From Xenorhabdus ishibashii (GTDB taxonomy: Bacteria > Pseudomonadota > Gammaproteobacteria > Enterobacterales > Enterobacteriaceae): 64,000 bases of DNA. Every line of letters begins with the position of its first letter. Position 1 is the first letter of the stretch. The DNA lies in assembly GCF_002632755.1 (NCBI RefSeq), contig NZ_NJAK01000001.1, forward strand, positions 1,116,001-1,180,000, given 5' to 3'. A program made the translations under genes and the position numbers. This document shows positions 50,791-63,092 of the stretch, in pieces. The notes under the pieces are model-generated. The model ran no database searches and was not told the origin of the DNA. It worked only from the letters and a program-made list of their open reading frames with translations.

Positions 50791-53700
50791 ATGCCATTTA
50801 CTCTTGGTCAACGCTGGATAAGCGATACAGAAAGCGAACTTGGATTAGGAACAGTCGTGGCGCTTGATGCGCGCATGGTAACGTTGCTCTTCCCTGCCAG
50901 CGGAGAAAACCGCCTTTACGCACGCAATGACTCCCCCATCACCCGCGTTATGTTTAATATAGGCGATACTGTGACCAGTCACGAAGGCTGGAAAATCAAG
51001 ATCGATGACGTCCAACAAGATAATGGCCTGCTGATCTATGTCGGTACGCGTCTGGATACTGAAGAAGAAAATATCTGCCTGCGGGAAGTTTTTCTGGATA
51101 GCAAGCTGACGTTCAACAAGCCACAAGATCGCCTGTTTGCAGGTCAAATTGACCGCATGGATCGCTTTGCTTTGCGTTTTCGCGCCCGTAAACACCAAAG
51201 CGAGCAGTTCCGTCTGGCAGAAAGTGGATTACGTGGCATTCGTGCCAGTCTGATCCCACACCAATTGCATATTGCCAATGAAGTGGGTAAACGCCACTCA
51301 CCACGTGTATTACTGGCAGATGAAGTTGGTCTGGGTAAAACCATTGAAGCCGGGATGATTATCCATCAGCAATTGATGGCCGGACGGGCTGAACGTGTGT
51401 TAATCATTGTACCAGATAGCCTGCAACATCAATGGCTGGTAGAAATGCTGCGCCGTTTCAACCTGCGCTTTTCGCTGTTTGATGATGGCCGATATAGCGA
51501 AGCACTGCATGACAGTGATAATCCGTTCGAAACCGAACAGTTGATTATCTGTTCCTTAGATTTTGTTCGCCGCAATAAGCAACGTTTTGAACTTCTGCTG
51601 GAAGCAAGCTGGGATTTGATGGTAGTGGATGAAGCTCACCATCTGGCATGGAGCGAAAAATCCCCAAGCCGCGAATATCAAGTTATCGAACAATTGGCAG
51701 AGCAAATCCCATCTGTCTTGTTGTTAACTGCAACACCAGAGCAGTTGGGGCAAGAAAGCCACTTTGCCCGCCTGCGCCTGCTGGACCCAAATCGCTTTCA
51801 CGATTATCAGGCGTTTATTGATGAACAACAGCAATACCGTCCTGTCGCGGATGCCGTGACGTTACTGTTGTCTGGTGAAATTCTGAATAATGATCAGCAA
51901 AATGCCATCGTTGAACTAATCAGTGAGCAGGATATTGAACCTCTGCTGAAAGCAGCAAACAGTAATCAGGATGAAGAGAGCGAAAATGCGCGTCGTGAAC
52001 TGATTACCATGCTGATGGATCGCCACGGCACCAGCCGACTGCTTTTCCGTAACACCCGTGGTGGTGTGAAAGGCTTCCCGCATCGTGAATTGCACGAGAT
52101 CAAGTTACCACTGCCAGCCCAATATCAGACGGCAATCAAGGTTTCTGAAATCATGGGAGCCAAAAAGACCGTGGAGTCTCGTGCCAAAGATATGCTCTAT
52201 CCTGAGCGGATCTATCAGGAATTTGAAGGGGAAAATGCCACATGGTGGAATTTCGATCCCCGTGTAGAATGGCTGATGGGCTTCCTGATGGCAAACCGCG
52301 ATGAAAAAGTGCTGGTGATCTGTGCCAAGGCAGAAACTGCGCTGCAACTGGAGCAAATTCTGCGTGAACGTGAAGGCATCCGCAGTGCGGTGTTCCACGA
52401 AGGCTTGTCCTTGCTGGAGCGTGACCGTGCCGCCGCTTATTTCGCTTCTGAGGAAGAAGGTGCGCAAGTGCTGCTCTGCTCTGAAATTGGCTCAGAAGGG
52501 CGTAATTTCCAGTTTGCCAATCAGCTTGTCATGTTTGATTTGCCATTCAATCCTGATTTACTGGAACAGCGTATTGGTCGACTGGATCGTATCGGTCAAA
52601 ACCGTAATATTAAAATTAGTGTGCCTTATCTGGAAAACACTGCGCAATCCATTCTCCTGCGCTGGTATCACGAAGGGCTGGATGCCTTTGAGCATACTTG
52701 TCCAACAGGCCGTTCTATCTATGACAAATATTATGAAACCCTGCTCAATTTTCTTGCCAAACCCAATGAGCAAACTGGTTTCAGTGAATTTATTGCTGAA
52801 TGTCGCGGGCATCATGAAAAACTTAAACAGCAATTGGAACAAGGGCGTGACCGTTTGCTGGAGATGAACTCCAACGGGGGCGAGCAAGGCCAGAAACTGG
52901 CAGAAAAGATTGCTGCACAAGATAACGACACGGATCTGGTGAATTTTGCCCTGAATTTGTTTGATATCATTGGGATCAATCAGGAAGATCGCTGCGACAA
53001 TATTATTGCCCTGCATCCATCCGATCATATGCTGGTGCCTGATTTCCCGGGATTACCTACAGATGGCTGCTCGATTACGTTTGACCGTGAGAAAGCACTT
53101 TCCCGCGAAGATACTCAGTTCCTGAGCTGGGAACACCCTATCATCCGCAATGGTCTCGATTTAGTTCTGTCGGGGGATACGGGAAGCTGCGCCGTTTCTA
53201 TCCTGAAAAACAAAGCACTGCCAGTAGGTACGCTGCTGGTTGAGTTAATTTATGTTGTTGAAGCTCAGGCACCGAAGCACCTGCAATTGACGCGTTTCTT
53301 GCCACCAACCCCCGTGCGCCTCTTGTTGGATCTGAAAGGCACCAATCTGGCTCCTCAGGTCGAGTTTGAAAGTTTCAACCGCCAACTCAATGCGATAAAC
53401 CGCCATAACGCCAGCAAGCTGGTTAATGCGGTACAGAAAGAGGTTCATGCTATTTTGCGTCAATCTGAACCTCTGATTGAAGAGCAAGCGCGTGTGTTGA
53501 TTGAGCAAGCGAAAAAAGAAGCTGATGAAGTACTGTCGGCTGAATTGTCGCGTCTTGAAGCCCTGAAAGCGGTTAACCCGAATATCCGTGATGATGAGCT
53601 GGAAGCGATCGGTTCCGAGCATAAACATCTGCTGCTCAATCTTGACCAAGCCAACTGGCGTCTGGATGCCATTCGTTTGGTGGTTGTTTCTCATCAATAA
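50791..53700 (+). CDS. rapA: RNA polymerase-associated SWI2/SNF2 ATPase RapA
   Basis: 969 residues (E. coli 968). RapA binds core RNA polymerase and helps it recycle after transcription. The N-terminal Tudor-like part ([20 protein letters not shown]) is followed by the helicase core: [17 protein letters not shown] (Walker A, near residue 175), [10 protein letters not shown] (DEAH, near 281), [11 protein letters not shown] and the second lobe with [16 protein letters not shown] and [13 protein letters not shown]. The 219 bases upstream carry its promoter. It follows polB as in E. coli. Confidence 0.97.
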   Translation: MPFTLGQRWISDTESELGLGTVVALDARMVTLLFPASGENRLYARNDSPITRVMFNIGDTVTSHEGWKIKIDDVQQDNGLLIYVGTRLDTEEENICLREVFLDSKLTFNKPQDRLFAGQIDRMDRFALRFRARKHQSEQFRLAESGLRGIRASLIPHQLHIANEVGKRHSPRVLLADEVGLGKTIEAGMIIHQQLMAGRAERVLIIVPDSLQHQWLVEMLRRFNLRFSLFDDGRYSEALHDSDNPFETEQLIICSLDFVRRNKQRFELLLEASWDLMVVDEAHHLAWSEKSPSREYQVIEQLAEQIPSVLLLTATPEQLGQESHFARLRLLDPNRFHDYQAFIDEQQQYRPVADAVTLLLSGEILNNDQQNAIVELISEQDIEPLLKAANSNQDEESENARRELITMLMDRHGTSRLLFRNTRGGVKGFPHRELHEIKLPLPAQYQTAIKVSEIMGAKKTVESRAKDMLYPERIYQEFEGENATWWNFDPRVEWLMGFLMANRDEKVLVICAKAETALQLEQILREREGIRSAVFHEGLSLLERDRAAAYFASEEEGAQVLLCSEIGSEGRNFQFANQLVMFDLPFNPDLLEQRIGRLDRIGQNRNIKISVPYLENTAQSILLRWYHEGLDAFEHTCPTGRSIYDKYYETLLNFLAKPNEQTGFSEFIAECRGHHEKLKQQLEQGRDRLLEMNSNGGEQGQKLAEKIAAQDNDTDLVNFALNLFDIIGINQEDRCDNIIALHPSDHMLVPDFPGLPTDGCSITFDREKALSREDTQFLSWEHPIIRNGLDLVLSGDTGSCAVSILKNKALPVGTLLVELIYVVEAQAPKHLQLTRFLPPTPVRLLLDLKGTNLAPQVEFESFNRQLNAINRHNASKLVNAVQKEVHAILRQSEPLIEEQARVLIEQAKKEADEVLSAELSRLEALKAVNPNIRDDELEAIGSEHKHLLLNLDQANWRLDAIRLVVVSHQ

Positions 53701-53790
53701 GCAGACGTCAATAACCTGTCATTCTCCGCTAGATTTCAAGTCGACACCGACAAAAGGGAAGCTTGAAAGAGAAAAGAGTTGACCTGTAGT

Positions 53791-53827
53791 AAACTCAGGA
53801 GCACTTTCCACAAGATGCTCCTGAGTT
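53791..53827 (+). terminator. Strong intrinsic terminator after rapA
   Basis: AAACTCAGGAGCA pairs perfectly with TGCTCCTGAGTTT around an 11-12 base loop and runs into TTGTTTTTCC. It ends rapA transcription only 28 bases before the rluA start codon, so rluA must depend on read-through or on a promoter in or before this hairpin. Confidence 0.88.
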
Positions 53828-53854
53828 TTGTTTTTCCGACTCATTGGAGCCACT

Positions 53855-54508
53855 ATGCTGGAGTCTTATAACCCCCCGACAGATCCCTGGTTATATGTGC
53901 TGTACCAGGACGAGCACATTATGGTTGTCAACAAACCCAGTGGGTTACTTTCTGTGCCGGGTAAAGCAGAAGAGCACAAAGACAGTATTATGACGCGGAT
54001 ACAAGCTGAATTTCCTACCGCCGAATCAGTCCATCGATTGGATATGGCGACCAGCGGTATCATGGTTGTGGCGCTGACTAAGGCCGCCGAGCGTGAGTTG
54101 AAACGCCAGTTCCGCGAGCGTGAGCCGAAAAAAGTTTATATCGCACGGGTATGGGGAAAACTGGCGCAGGAAAAAGGCTTGGTGGATCTGCCCTTAATCT
54201 GTGATTGGCCGAATCGCCCGAAACAAAAAGTCTGTTTTGAAACGGGCAAGTCAGCACAAACTGAGTATCAGGTACTGGAATATGAGGCTCAGGCAACACG
54301 CGTCAGGCTGGCGCCTATCACAGGGCGATCGCATCAGCTTCGGGTACATATGCTGGCTCTTGGTAATCCCATTTTGGGAGATAAGTTCTATGCCCATACG
54401 CAGGCAAGGGAAATGGCTCCTCGCCTGCAACTACATGCTCAAGAACTCTTTATTGCTCATCCGGCTTATGGCACACCGATGCATTTTGAATGTAAGGCCG
54501 AATTCTGA
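53855..54508 (+). CDS. rluA: Dual-specificity 23S rRNA/tRNA pseudouridine synthase RluA
   Basis: 217 residues from the ATG at 53855 (MLESYNPPTDPWLYVLYQDE), with TTGGAG seven bases before it; the in-frame TTG at 53828 lies within the terminator. RluA makes pseudouridine 746 in 23S rRNA and 32 in several tRNAs. The catalytic motif is SVHRLDMATSGIMV, and PLICDWPNRPKQKVCFETGK is also conserved. It lies between rapA and the convergent djlA. Confidence 0.96.
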   Translation: MLESYNPPTDPWLYVLYQDEHIMVVNKPSGLLSVPGKAEEHKDSIMTRIQAEFPTAESVHRLDMATSGIMVVALTKAAERELKRQFREREPKKVYIARVWGKLAQEKGLVDLPLICDWPNRPKQKVCFETGKSAQTEYQVLEYEAQATRVRLAPITGRSHQLRVHMLALGNPILGDKFYAHTQAREMAPRLQLHAQELFIAHPAYGTPMHFECKAEF

Positions 54509-54538
54509 CGCAGATTTCTTGATTCTTTTGGATAAGAG

Positions 54539-55348
54539 CTACTTAAAGCCCTTCTCTTTTTTAATCAAATCGTAAGCCAACTGGATGGACTGCGCCTTCT
54601 GTTTCGCCAGTTCCATCATTTCTGGTGGTAAACCTTTTGCCACCAGTTTATCGGGGTGATGCTCACTCATCAGTTTTCGATAAGCCCGCTTAATGGTGGT
54701 CGCATCATCCTGTTTATTGACGCCCAATACCTTACAGGCATCTTCCAATGTTGCACGCTGCTGCTCATGGCCTTGATAATGCCCATGCTGTTGGTGCTCT
54801 CCACCAAAATGGCGCCCACCTTCCATCATGGCGAGGAATTGTTCAAATTGAACACGGGAAATGCCTAACTCTTCAGCAATGACAAACAACACTTTTCTTT
54901 CATTAGGATGCAGTTCACCATCAGCAAATGCAGCCTGTAACTGAATTTCCAGAAACATGCGGATCAGGTCAGAGCGACCGAAGCAAGCACGGCGTAGTTG
55001 TCGCATTGTTTCACGCAAAAGGAATTGCGGCTGTTTACCTTCACGAAATGCCTGCTGTGCAGAAAGCCGTGCTTCTCCATGCAGTTGCATTCTGTTCATC
55101 AATTGGGTAGCGAGCTGAATATCTGTTTCTGTGACCCGACCTTTTGCTTTGGTTAAATGCCCTAATACTTGAAAAGTACTGCGGAAAAACAGCGCCTGTC
55201 GGGTTGGGCCTTTAGTCGTTTTCCCCAATTTTTGCATCCTGATTTTGTCAAAGGTATGACCAAGCACTAAGCCAATCACAATCCCCCAAAAACCAGCTCC
55301 AGATGCAATCCCAAATATCAATCCGAATAATTTTCCCCAATACTGCAT
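54539..55348 (-). CDS. djlA: DnaJ-like membrane co-chaperone DjlA
   Basis: 269 residues from the ATG at 55346-55348 ([20 protein letters not shown]), the usual start; eleven upstream codons in frame are not conserved. An N-terminal single membrane helix with glycine-rich dimer motif is followed by a TerB-like cytoplasmic domain ([20 protein letters not shown]) and a C-terminal J domain with the HPD motif in [14 protein letters not shown]. It stimulates DnaK and, in E. coli, is linked to capsule induction. It is divergent from lptD and convergent with rluA. Confidence 0.96.
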   Translation of the reverse strand: MQYWGKLFGLIFGIASGAGFWGIVIGLVLGHTFDKIRMQKLGKTTKGPTRQALFFRSTFQVLGHLTKAKGRVTETDIQLATQLMNRMQLHGEARLSAQQAFREGKQPQFLLRETMRQLRRACFGRSDLIRMFLEIQLQAAFADGELHPNERKVLFVIAEELGISRVQFEQFLAMMEGGRHFGGEHQQHGHYQGHEQQRATLEDACKVLGVNKQDDATTIKRAYRKLMSEHHPDKLVAKGLPPEMMELAKQKAQSIQLAYDLIKKEKGFK

Positions 55349-55530
55349 ATAGTCTTCAATTCCCCAATGCCCTGAGCGCAATTTTGCATTATCATACTAT
55401 CCATTAAGCTCTGTGCCTAACAACAAGATTAGTAAAGTTAAACTTTACTCTGGCTCATATCTCTCAACTACGTTAGTCTCTGAGCGTTTGCCGGCACGAT
55501 GCCACTGATGACGGAACCGCATAAACATCT

Positions 55531-57894
55531 ATGAATAAATGTTATCCTACCCTGCTGGCCACAATGGTATGGGCAGCAATTTATAGTCAGCAAGCTCATG
55601 CTGACCTTGCAGCACAATGTATGTTGGGTGTACCTGTTTACGATAAGCCGATTATCACAGGCGATCCCAATAAACTGCCAGTTTACATTCAGTCCGATGA
55701 TACTCATGGTGAATATCCCAATGCGGTTGAGTTCATTGGTAATGTTAATATCCAACAGGGAAATAAAACGCTGATAGCCGATAAGGTTAGGCTTGAACAA
55801 ACACAAGAACTGGATAAAGAACCTGTTCGCACTGTTACCGCAGTCGGTAATGTCAGCTATGATGATCCTCAAATCATTTTGAAGGGACCACGCGCCTGGG
55901 CAAATCTGAGCAATAAAGATACCGACGTGGAACAAGGCAAATACCAGATGGTTGGTCGTCAAGGACGTGGTCATGCAGACAAGATGATGATGCGTGGTGA
56001 GAACCGCTATACCATCTTGAATAATGGGATATTCACTTCTTGTCTACCCGGTAATGATAGCTGGAGTGTCGTGGGTTCAGAGGTCATCCTCGATCGTGAA
56101 GAAGAAGTTGCTGAGATCTGGAATGCCCGTTTTCGCATTGCCAATGTGCCGGTGTTTTACACTCCGTATTTGCAATTACCTATTGGGGATAAACGCCGTT
56201 CTGGTTTCTTAATCCCGAATGCCAGTTTTTCCAATAAGGAGGGCTTCCAGTTCCTGCTGCCGTATTATTGGAACATTGCGCCCAACTATGATGCCACAAT
56301 TACCCCGCATCTCATCACGATGCGAGGTTTGAAGCTGGATAATGAATTCCGTTACTTAACCAACGCGGGTGCAGGTACAGTTGCGCTGGATTGGATTGAT
56401 CACGACCGTTTATATGCCGATGATAAGAGACTCGGTAAAACGTCGTTGGATCGTGATAGTAATAACCGTTGGTTGTTTTACTGGAACCACAGCGGTGTCC
56501 TTAATCAGGTTTGGCGTTTCAGTGCTGATTATACCAAAGTCAGTGATCCAAACTATTTCAGTGATTTCACATCACAATATGGCTCCAGTACCGACAGCTA
56601 CGCAACCCAGAAATTCAGTGTGGGATATGCACAACAGAACTGGAATGCCACACTAACAACCAAACAATTCCAGCTTTTTACCATTGATGATAGGAAAAGA
56701 GCCTACCGATCCGAACCTCAGTTAGATCTCAATTATTATAAAAATGATTTGGGCGTATTTGATTTTCGTACCTATGCTCAAATAGCCAAATTCACCAGCG
56801 TAGGTAACCTATGGCCTGATGCTACCCGCTGGCATCTGGAGCCGGCTTTTAATTTACCCCTCTCTAATGGTTGGGCGAGCATCAATAATGAATTTAAACT
56901 AATGGCCACTCATTACGAGCAGGATATTTCTGATGAAGCAAAAAAGAACAATCCTCTGCTGGAGAAGTCAGTAAACCGTGTTTTGCCCGTGTTTAAATCA
57001 GATGCGAAGGTAGTATTTGAACGCTCCATGTATTTTAATCAGGGTTACACCCAAACGCTGGAGCCGCGCGTTCAGTATCTCTATGTGCCTTATAAGAATC
57101 AAAATAACATCAATAACTTTGATTCTTCCCTATTACAGACAGATTATACCGGATTGTTCCGCGATCGTTTCTACAGCGGTTTAGACCGCATTTCATCGGC
57201 CAATCAATTTACTACGGGCGTGACTACCCGTATCTATGATGAAGATTTAGTTGAACGTTTTAGTCTGTCCATAGGTCAAATCTACTACTTTGAACGCCCG
57301 CGTACCGAAGATACTGAGTCTGTTTTAGATAGCAAGGATATCATTGGAAATAAAAAAGGAACGGGAGCGATAACCTGGGCTGGAGATGTGCACTGGAGAA
57401 TCAATGATTCCTGGGGTATCAAAGGCGGGCTGCAATATGATAATCGCCTGGACAGCTTAACTATGAGTAATGCCGTAATGGAGTACCGTCATGATGCTGA
57501 CCGCATGTTGCAGTTAAACTATCGTTTTGTTGACCGCAATTATATTCAAGCCACACTAAAAGGAGGCGCACCCGCTTACCAGCAGGGAATTTCTCAGATT
57601 GGTATGGTGGCAAGCTGGCCATTGTCAGATCGCTGGGCGTTTGTAGGGGCTTATTACTACGATACCAAAGAAAAGCAACCAGCAAGCCAGATGGTAGGTT
57701 TGCAATACAACACCTGCTGCTGGGCAGTAAGTGTGGGTTATGAACGCAAGATCACCGACTGGCGCTTTGACAGCAGTCAATATGACAACAAATGGTCATT
57801 CAATGTTGAACTTCGTGGCTTAAGTAACAATCATAGTTTGGGTAGTCAGAAAATGTTGCAGCAAGGTATTCTTCCATACCAACGTGCATTCTAA
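55531..57894 (+). CDS. lptD: LPS-assembly protein LptD
   Basis: 787 residues (E. coli 784). LptD with LptE places lipopolysaccharide in the outer leaflet of the outer membrane. A signal peptide ends at SQQAHA. The N-terminal jellyroll ([20 protein letters not shown]) takes LPS from LptA, and the large C-terminal region is a 26-strand barrel. The Cys residues for the two essential disulfides are present: [18 protein letters not shown] and [10 protein letters not shown] small CCCGC/GCGGG hairpin at 57925-57938 follows before surA. The gene opens the lptD-surA-pdxA-rsmA-apaG-apaH operon. Confidence 0.97.
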   Translation: MNKCYPTLLATMVWAAIYSQQAHADLAAQCMLGVPVYDKPIITGDPNKLPVYIQSDDTHGEYPNAVEFIGNVNIQQGNKTLIADKVRLEQTQELDKEPVRTVTAVGNVSYDDPQIILKGPRAWANLSNKDTDVEQGKYQMVGRQGRGHADKMMMRGENRYTILNNGIFTSCLPGNDSWSVVGSEVILDREEEVAEIWNARFRIANVPVFYTPYLQLPIGDKRRSGFLIPNASFSNKEGFQFLLPYYWNIAPNYDATITPHLITMRGLKLDNEFRYLTNAGAGTVALDWIDHDRLYADDKRLGKTSLDRDSNNRWLFYWNHSGVLNQVWRFSADYTKVSDPNYFSDFTSQYGSSTDSYATQKFSVGYAQQNWNATLTTKQFQLFTIDDRKRAYRSEPQLDLNYYKNDLGVFDFRTYAQIAKFTSVGNLWPDATRWHLEPAFNLPLSNGWASINNEFKLMATHYEQDISDEAKKNNPLLEKSVNRVLPVFKSDAKVVFERSMYFNQGYTQTLEPRVQYLYVPYKNQNNINNFDSSLLQTDYTGLFRDRFYSGLDRISSANQFTTGVTTRIYDEDLVERFSLSIGQIYYFERPRTEDTESVLDSKDIIGNKKGTGAITWAGDVHWRINDSWGIKGGLQYDNRLDSLTMSNAVMEYRHDADRMLQLNYRFVDRNYIQATLKGGAPAYQQGISQIGMVASWPLSDRWAFVGAYYYDTKEKQPASQMVGLQYNTCCWAVSVGYERKITDWRFDSSQYDNKWSFNVELRGLSNNHSLGSQKMLQQGILPYQRAF

Positions 57895-57958
57895 TACCGC
57901 TAAACGCAATGTAAACAAAATAACCCCGCCAAGGCGGGATTGATATGATGGGAAATGT

Positions 57959-59260
57959 ATGAAGAACTGGAGATCGCTGATTTTCGGATTGATGTTTTCA
58001 GTAAACTCTGTCGCAATGGCGGCTCCACAAGAGTTGAATAAGGTCGCAGCCGTTGTTAACAATGATGTCGTACTGGAAAGTGACGTCAACAGCCTTTTAC
58101 AATCCGTTAAACTCAATGCAAAACATGCAGGCCAGCAATTACCGGATGAGAAAACATTGCGTCACCAAATCCTTGAACGCCTGATTATGGATGATATTGT
58201 TCTGCAAATGGCAAACCAAATGCAGATAACTATCCCTGATCAAGCCTTAGATTCTGCGATCACGAATATTGCGGCTCAAAATCACTTGAACCTTGCCCAG
58301 TTAAAACAAAATCTGAGCGCAGAGGGTATGAGTTTTGATGCTTACCGTAATCAGATCCGCAAGGAAATGATGATTGCAGAAGTACGTAACAATGAAGTAC
58401 GCCGCCGAATCTCTATCCTGCCACAGGAAGTTGATTCACTGGCTAACCAAATCAGCAACCAAAACAGTCAGGACTCTGAGGTGAATATCAGCCAGATCCT
58501 GATCCCTCTGCCAGAAAACCCAAGCCAGGAGCAGGTAGAAAAAGCGGAAACCACGATCAAAAAAATCTTATCTGAACTTCAGAGTGGTGTGGATTTCGGC
58601 AAATTAGCCCTCTCCTATTCCGGTGATGCGCAAGCCCTGAAAGGGGGAAATATGGGTTGGAGCAAACTGCAAGAATTGCCATCCCTGTTCGCTGCACAGC
58701 TCCAATCTGCTCATAAGGGACAGATTATTGGCCCAATTCGTTCCGGTGTTGGTTTTCACATTCTGAAAGTAAATGATATTCGTGGTGGTCAGATGTCTAT
58801 TGCCGTCACCGAAGTGAATGCTCGCCATATTCTGCTGAAAACATCACCTATTATGAATGATGAGCAGGCACGCAACGAGCTGATGAAACTCAGGGAAGAG
58901 ATCTTAAGTGGCAAAACCTCATTCGAAGAAGCAGCAAAAGAACATTCTGAAGATCCAGGTTCAGCCATGCGTGGAGGAGAATTGGGTTGGAATTTGCCGA
59001 GTGCTTACGATCCTGCTTTTCGTGATGCGTTGATGAAATTGCAAAAAGGTGAGATCAGCCAACCAGTGCACTCCTCTTTCGGCTGGCACTTAATCCAACT
59101 GCTGGATAGCCGTAAAGTTGACAGAACAGATGCTGCACAGAAAGATCGTGCCTACCGCTTGCTGTTCAACCGTAAATTCAATGAAGAGGCACAAAGCTGG
59201 ATGCAAGAATTACGCGCCTCTGCTTATGTGAAAATTTTAGATGGTAGCGATGCACAATAA
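57959..59260 (+). CDS. surA: Periplasmic chaperone and peptidyl-prolyl isomerase SurA
   Basis: 433 residues (E. coli 428). A signal peptide ([20 protein letters not shown]) is cut before [20 protein letters not shown], the start of the chaperone domain. Two parvulin domains follow: [20 protein letters not shown] with [13 protein letters not shown], and [20 protein letters not shown] with [16 protein letters not shown]. SurA carries unfolded porins and LptD itself to BamA, so its place next to lptD fits. It overlaps pdxA at its 3' end. Confidence 0.97.
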   Translation: MKNWRSLIFGLMFSVNSVAMAAPQELNKVAAVVNNDVVLESDVNSLLQSVKLNAKHAGQQLPDEKTLRHQILERLIMDDIVLQMANQMQITIPDQALDSAITNIAAQNHLNLAQLKQNLSAEGMSFDAYRNQIRKEMMIAEVRNNEVRRRISILPQEVDSLANQISNQNSQDSEVNISQILIPLPENPSQEQVEKAETTIKKILSELQSGVDFGKLALSYSGDAQALKGGNMGWSKLQELPSLFAAQLQSAHKGQIIGPIRSGVGFHILKVNDIRGGQMSIAVTEVNARHILLKTSPIMNDEQARNELMKLREEILSGKTSFEEAAKEHSEDPGSAMRGGELGWNLPSAYDPAFRDALMKLQKGEISQPVHSSFGWHLIQLLDSRKVDRTDAAQKDRAYRLLFNRKFNEEAQSWMQELRASAYVKILDGSDAQ

Positions 59261-60242
59261 TAAACCCATCGTCATTACCCCCGGCGAACCTGCCGGGGTT
59301 GGCCCTGACTTAGTCATTGCCTTGGCTCAAAAAGAGTGGCCTATCCAATTGGTTGTCTGTGCCGATCCAGAGCTGATGCTCTCTCGTGCTAAGCAACTGA
59401 ATTTACCTCTGCAACTGCAAACTTATTCTCCAGAACACCTTTCTTCATCACAAACCGCCGGAACCCTGACCATCCTGCCCGTTAACCTCCACTCCCCAAC
59501 GATTGCAGGGGAGTTAAACCGGAAAAACGGTACTTACGTCACGGAAACCTTAGCAAGAGCTTGCGATGGTTGCCTGAACGGAGAATTTTCAGCATTGGTG
59601 ACCGGACCGGTACATAAGGGTGTCATTAATGATGCAGGCGTGCCTTTTACCGGACATACTGAATTTTTTGCTGATCACAGCCAATGCTCAAGAGTGGTTA
59701 TGATGTTGGCAACGGAAGAGCTACGGGTAGCACTGGCAACCACACATCTGCCAATTCTGGATGTCCCCAAAGCAATTACGTTTGATTCTCTACGGGAAGT
59801 GATCACCATTCTCAATCATGATCTAAAAACCAAATTCGGTATCCCCCGTCCTCATATTTATGTGTGCGGCCTGAATCCTCATGCTGGTGAAGGGGGACAT
59901 ATGGGACATGAAGAAATAGATATCATCATTCCCGCCTTAGACAGCCTGAGAGCAGAAGGGATATGGTTGGAAGGCCCATTGCCTGCGGATACACTGTTCC
60001 AAGCCAAATATTTAGATCATGCAGATGCCGTGCTTTCGATGTATCACGATCAAGGGTTACCCGTGTTAAAATACCAGGGTTTTGGCAGAGCCGTGAATAT
60101 TACCTTAGGACTGCCATTTATCCGAACTTCTGTCGATCATGGCACAGCTCTGGAGCTGGCGGGGACAGGTCAAGCTGATGTGGGTAGTTTTATCACCGCA
60201 TTAAATCTAGCAATTAAAATGATACAAAACAGTAATGAATAA
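59250..60242 (+). CDS. pdxA: 4-hydroxythreonine-4-phosphate dehydrogenase
   Basis: 330 residues from the ATG at 59250 ([20 protein letters not shown]), which gives the same number of residues before VITPGEPAG as in E. coli; an ATG three codons earlier (59241) is an alternative. PdxA oxidises 4-phosphohydroxythreonine in pyridoxal phosphate synthesis. Zinc-binding His residues lie in [18 protein letters not shown] and [16 protein letters not shown]. The start is inside surA, and the stop overlaps rsmA by eight bases, so expression is tightly coupled. Confidence 0.96.
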   Translation: MHNNKPIVITPGEPAGVGPDLVIALAQKEWPIQLVVCADPELMLSRAKQLNLPLQLQTYSPEHLSSSQTAGTLTILPVNLHSPTIAGELNRKNGTYVTETLARACDGCLNGEFSALVTGPVHKGVINDAGVPFTGHTEFFADHSQCSRVVMMLATEELRVALATTHLPILDVPKAITFDSLREVITILNHDLKTKFGIPRPHIYVCGLNPHAGEGGHMGHEEIDIIIPALDSLRAEGIWLEGPLPADTLFQAKYLDHADAVLSMYHDQGLPVLKYQGFGRAVNITLGLPFIRTSVDHGTALELAGTGQADVGSFITALNLAIKMIQNSNE

Positions 60243-61050
60243 TAAAGTCCATCAGGGGCACCATGCCCGTAAACGTTTCGGGCAAAACTTTTTAACCGAT
60301 CAGCTTATCATTGATAGCATTGTCAATGCGATGAATCCACAGGTTGGCCAGGCCATCGTGGAAATCGGCCCAGGTCTGGGAGCACTGACTGAGCCAGTAG
60401 GTGAACGCATGGATAAAATGACTGTCGTCGAGCTTGACCGTGATTTAGCGGCTCGTCTGCATGTCCACCCCAAGCTGAAAGATAAGCTGACAATCATTCA
60501 ACAAGATGCAATGACAGTGGATTTTAGTCAGATTGCCAAAGAACATGGACAATCCTTGCGTGTATTTGGTAACTTGCCTTATAACATCTCTACGCCGTTA
60601 ATGTTCCATCTTTTCAGCTATACTGATGCTATCGCTGATATGAACTTTATGTTACAAAAAGAAGTCGTGAATCGTCTTGTCGCAGGGCCTAACAGTAAAG
60701 CCTATGGACGCTTAAGTGTGATGGCACAATACTACTGTCAGATAATCCCTGTTCTTGAAGTACCGCCAACGGCATTTACACCAGCGCCGAAAGTGGATTC
60801 TGCTATTGTGCGTTTGATCCCACACAAGAGCATGCCTTATCCTGTTCAGGACATTCGTATGTTAGCCCGAATCACCACTCAGGCATTTAACCAACGGAGA
60901 AAAACGATCCGCAATAGCCTTGGGAACATTTTTTCTGTTGAACAGTTAACTGAATTGGGCGTTGATCCAAGCACGCGGGCTGAAAACATCTCTGTCGAGC
61001 AATACTGTAAGATGGCGAATTGGTTATCATCTCAACCTGAAATTGCCTAA
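60235..61050 (+). CDS. rsmA: 16S rRNA dimethyladenosine transferase RsmA (KsgA)
   Basis: 271 residues (E. coli 273). It dimethylates two adjacent adenosines in helix 45 of 16S rRNA and acts as a late check on 30S assembly. Motifs are [11 protein letters not shown], the SAM loop [13 protein letters not shown] and the catalytic [14 protein letters not shown]. The C-terminal helical domain has [16 protein letters not shown]. It overlaps pdxA by eight bases and is followed by apaG after 36 bases. Confidence 0.97.
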   Translation: MNNKVHQGHHARKRFGQNFLTDQLIIDSIVNAMNPQVGQAIVEIGPGLGALTEPVGERMDKMTVVELDRDLAARLHVHPKLKDKLTIIQQDAMTVDFSQIAKEHGQSLRVFGNLPYNISTPLMFHLFSYTDAIADMNFMLQKEVVNRLVAGPNSKAYGRLSVMAQYYCQIIPVLEVPPTAFTPAPKVDSAIVRLIPHKSMPYPVQDIRMLARITTQAFNQRRKTIRNSLGNIFSVEQLTELGVDPSTRAENISVEQYCKMANWLSSQPEIA

Positions 61051-61086
61051 ACAAATAAACAGACGTTGCAGTAGCAGGAGGTATCT

Positions 61087-61464
61087 ATGCTCAATGAACC
61101 AAGAATTCATATTCAAGTACAAAGTACTTACGTAGAAAGTCAATCACAGCCGGAACAACAACGTTTTGTGTTTGCTTATACCGTATCAATTCGTAATCTT
61201 GGGCATTCCCCTGTGCAACTTATTAGCCGTTACTGGCGCATTACCAACAGTGATGGTCACCTAACCGAAGTCCAGGGTGAAGGGGTTGTGGGAAAACAAC
61301 CTTTGATCCCACCGGGAACAGAATATCGCTACAACAGTGGCGCTATTTTGGAAACACCTCTGGGAACGATGGAAGGCCACTATAATATGATTGATCATGA
61401 TGGTCGCCCGTTCCGTGTCGCCATTCCCGTGTTCCGATTGGCGATCCCAACACTGATAAATTAA
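61087..61464 (+). CDS. apaG: ApaG domain protein (CO2+/Mg2+ efflux-associated)
   Basis: 125 residues, equal to E. coli ApaG. It is a small fibronectin III-like beta sandwich with the conserved [20 protein letters not shown] and [19 protein letters not shown]. The biochemical role is not known; it binds pyrophosphate-like ligands in some structures. A strong ribosome site, GCAGGAGGTATCT, precedes ATG. It lies two bases before apaH in the same operon. Confidence 0.95.
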   Translation: MLNEPRIHIQVQSTYVESQSQPEQQRFVFAYTVSIRNLGHSPVQLISRYWRITNSDGHLTEVQGEGVVGKQPLIPPGTEYRYNSGAILETPLGTMEGHYNMIDHDGRPFRVAIPVFRLAIPTLIN

Positions 61465-61466
61465 TT

Positions 61467-62288
61467 ATGGCTACATACCTTATTGGCGATATTCACGGTT
61501 GTTATCGTGAATTTCGTTCCTTGTTAGAACAAGTCAATTTTAATCCCAGTGAAGACACTTTATGGTTAACAGGCGATCTGGTTGCCCGTGGCCCTGATTC
61601 ATTGGCAGTACTCCGCTACATCAAGCAACTCGGCTCCGCAGCTAAACTGGTATTGGGCAATCACGATCTGCATCTGTTGGCGGTTTACGCTAAAATCAGC
61701 CGCAATAAACCGAAAGACCTGCTGGATGAATTACTCGCGGCGCCAGATGCTGATGAATTAATAAATTGGTTGAGAAAACAACCAATGTTGCAAGTCGATG
61801 ACGAACTGAAACTCGTCATGGCACATGCAGGACTCACCCCACAATGGGATCTGGAAACAGCCAAAATATGTGCCCGTGAAGTAGAAGCCATTCTTCGCAG
61901 TGACAGTTATCCCTTATTTCTCAATGAAATGTATGGGGATATGCCGAATAATTGGACGCCAGAGTTAAGCGGGCTTGCCCGATTACGTTACAGTACCAAT
62001 GCCTTGACCCGCATGCGTTATTGTTTTCCACATGGTCAATTAGATATGAGCTGTAAATCCAAACCAGAAAATGCTCCTGCCCCTCTAAGACCCTGGTTCG
62101 AATTACCGCGCAGCATTCCTGAAGGCTATTCTATCGCCTTTGGTCACTGGGCAGCCCTGGAAGGTCAGGGCACTCCCGCTGGCATCTATGCTCTGGATAC
62201 GGGGTGTTGTTGGGGAGGTAAATTGACCTTGCTTCGTTGGGAAGATAAGCAGTATTTCAGACAGGATTCATTATTCACTAAATCATAA
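61467..62288 (+). CDS. apaH: Symmetrical bis(5'-nucleosyl)-tetraphosphatase ApaH
   Basis: 273 residues (E. coli 280). ApaH hydrolyses Ap4A to two ADP and removes Np4 caps from RNA. The metallophosphatase motifs are complete: [41 protein letters not shown], and [10 protein letters not shown] near the end. It closes the lptD-apaH operon and converges on folA across a shared hairpin. Confidence 0.97.
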   Translation: MATYLIGDIHGCYREFRSLLEQVNFNPSEDTLWLTGDLVARGPDSLAVLRYIKQLGSAAKLVLGNHDLHLLAVYAKISRNKPKDLLDELLAAPDADELINWLRKQPMLQVDDELKLVMAHAGLTPQWDLETAKICAREVEAILRSDSYPLFLNEMYGDMPNNWTPELSGLARLRYSTNALTRMRYCFPHGQLDMSCKSKPENAPAPLRPWFELPRSIPEGYSIAFGHWAALEGQGTPAGIYALDTGCCWGGKLTLLRWEDKQYFRQDSLFTKS

Positions 62289-62319
62289 GCCTGAAAAATG
62301 ATAAACCTGGCCGTGACAT

Positions 62320-62341
62320 CGGAGTGCCTTAAAGCACTCCG
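62320..62341. terminator. Bidirectional terminator between apaH and folA
   Basis: CGGAGTGC and GCACTCCG form a perfect 8-bp stem around CTTAAA between the two convergent genes. Tails are short of T on both sides, so it may be only moderately efficient. Confidence 0.65.
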
Positions 62342-62360
62342 TAAGTAAGATAATATTAGT

Positions 62361-62846
62361 TCACTCTCGGCGTTCCAGAATTTCAAAACAATAGCTATGA
62401 GAATTGCTTTCATCTGCATCGTGATATTCAGTAAACGTTGAATTCCATTCATCAGGTTCATAATCAGGGAAATTCGTATCACCAATTATTTCTGCATCAA
62501 TGTGAGTCAGATACATACGATGAGCCAGAGGAATAAACTGCTCATAAATTTTTCCTCCTCCCATCACCATAACTTCTTTAACATCGCCAGCGGCTGCTAA
62601 AGCAGCTTCGATAGAGTTAACCCAAGTCACCCGATCATCACTTGCAGGTTGACTGCTAATCACGATATTCAAGCGTCCTGGCAAAGGACGGCCAATCGAC
62701 TCATAAGTCACTCGTCCCATTACAACCGGCTTTGCGAGTGTGTTGCGTTTAAACCAGGCTAAATCACCCGGCAAAGTCCACGGCATGGCATTTTCCATAC
62801 CGATAACTCGATCCATAGCCATCGCAGCAATCAAGCTGATAATCAT
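62361..62846 (-). CDS. folA: Dihydrofolate reductase
   Basis: 161 residues (E. coli 159). It reduces dihydrofolate with NADPH and is the target of trimethoprim. [20 protein letters not shown] is the N-terminal strand and M20 loop; Asp27 is in [27 protein letters not shown] is the cofactor glycine loop; [20 protein letters not shown] follows. It is of the ordinary chromosomal type, with no sign of a resistant variant. Upstream (62847-63092) is 246 bases of AT-rich DNA holding its promoter. Confidence 0.97.
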   Translation of the reverse strand: MIISLIAAMAMDRVIGMENAMPWTLPGDLAWFKRNTLAKPVVMGRVTYESIGRPLPGRLNIVISSQPASDDRVTWVNSIEAALAAAGDVKEVMVMGGGKIYEQFIPLAHRMYLTHIDAEIIGDTNFPDYEPDEWNSTFTEYHDADESNSHSYCFEILERRE

Positions 62847-63092
62847 TAAATCACCTTACAGCCAAGTAGTATGAAAATTTGGGACACTATACGGAAAGGG
62901 TTACTCTCAGTCGATATGATTAACAATTTATTACAAACAAATAGTTAGTTTACCCAAGAATAGTTAAACAAGCCGTTGTTTAACAGCTTATTACTTAATA
63001 ATCAGGCATCAAAATAACAACTTTATTTAATTTAACAGAATTTTTGTCTAAACCAGCACTGGAAACGAGTAAAGCCAAAGAAAATATTTAAC

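Noticed and set aside
52558..53028. 156-codon open frame antisense to rapA
   Set aside because: Lies fully inside a conserved helicase gene; no supporting start site.
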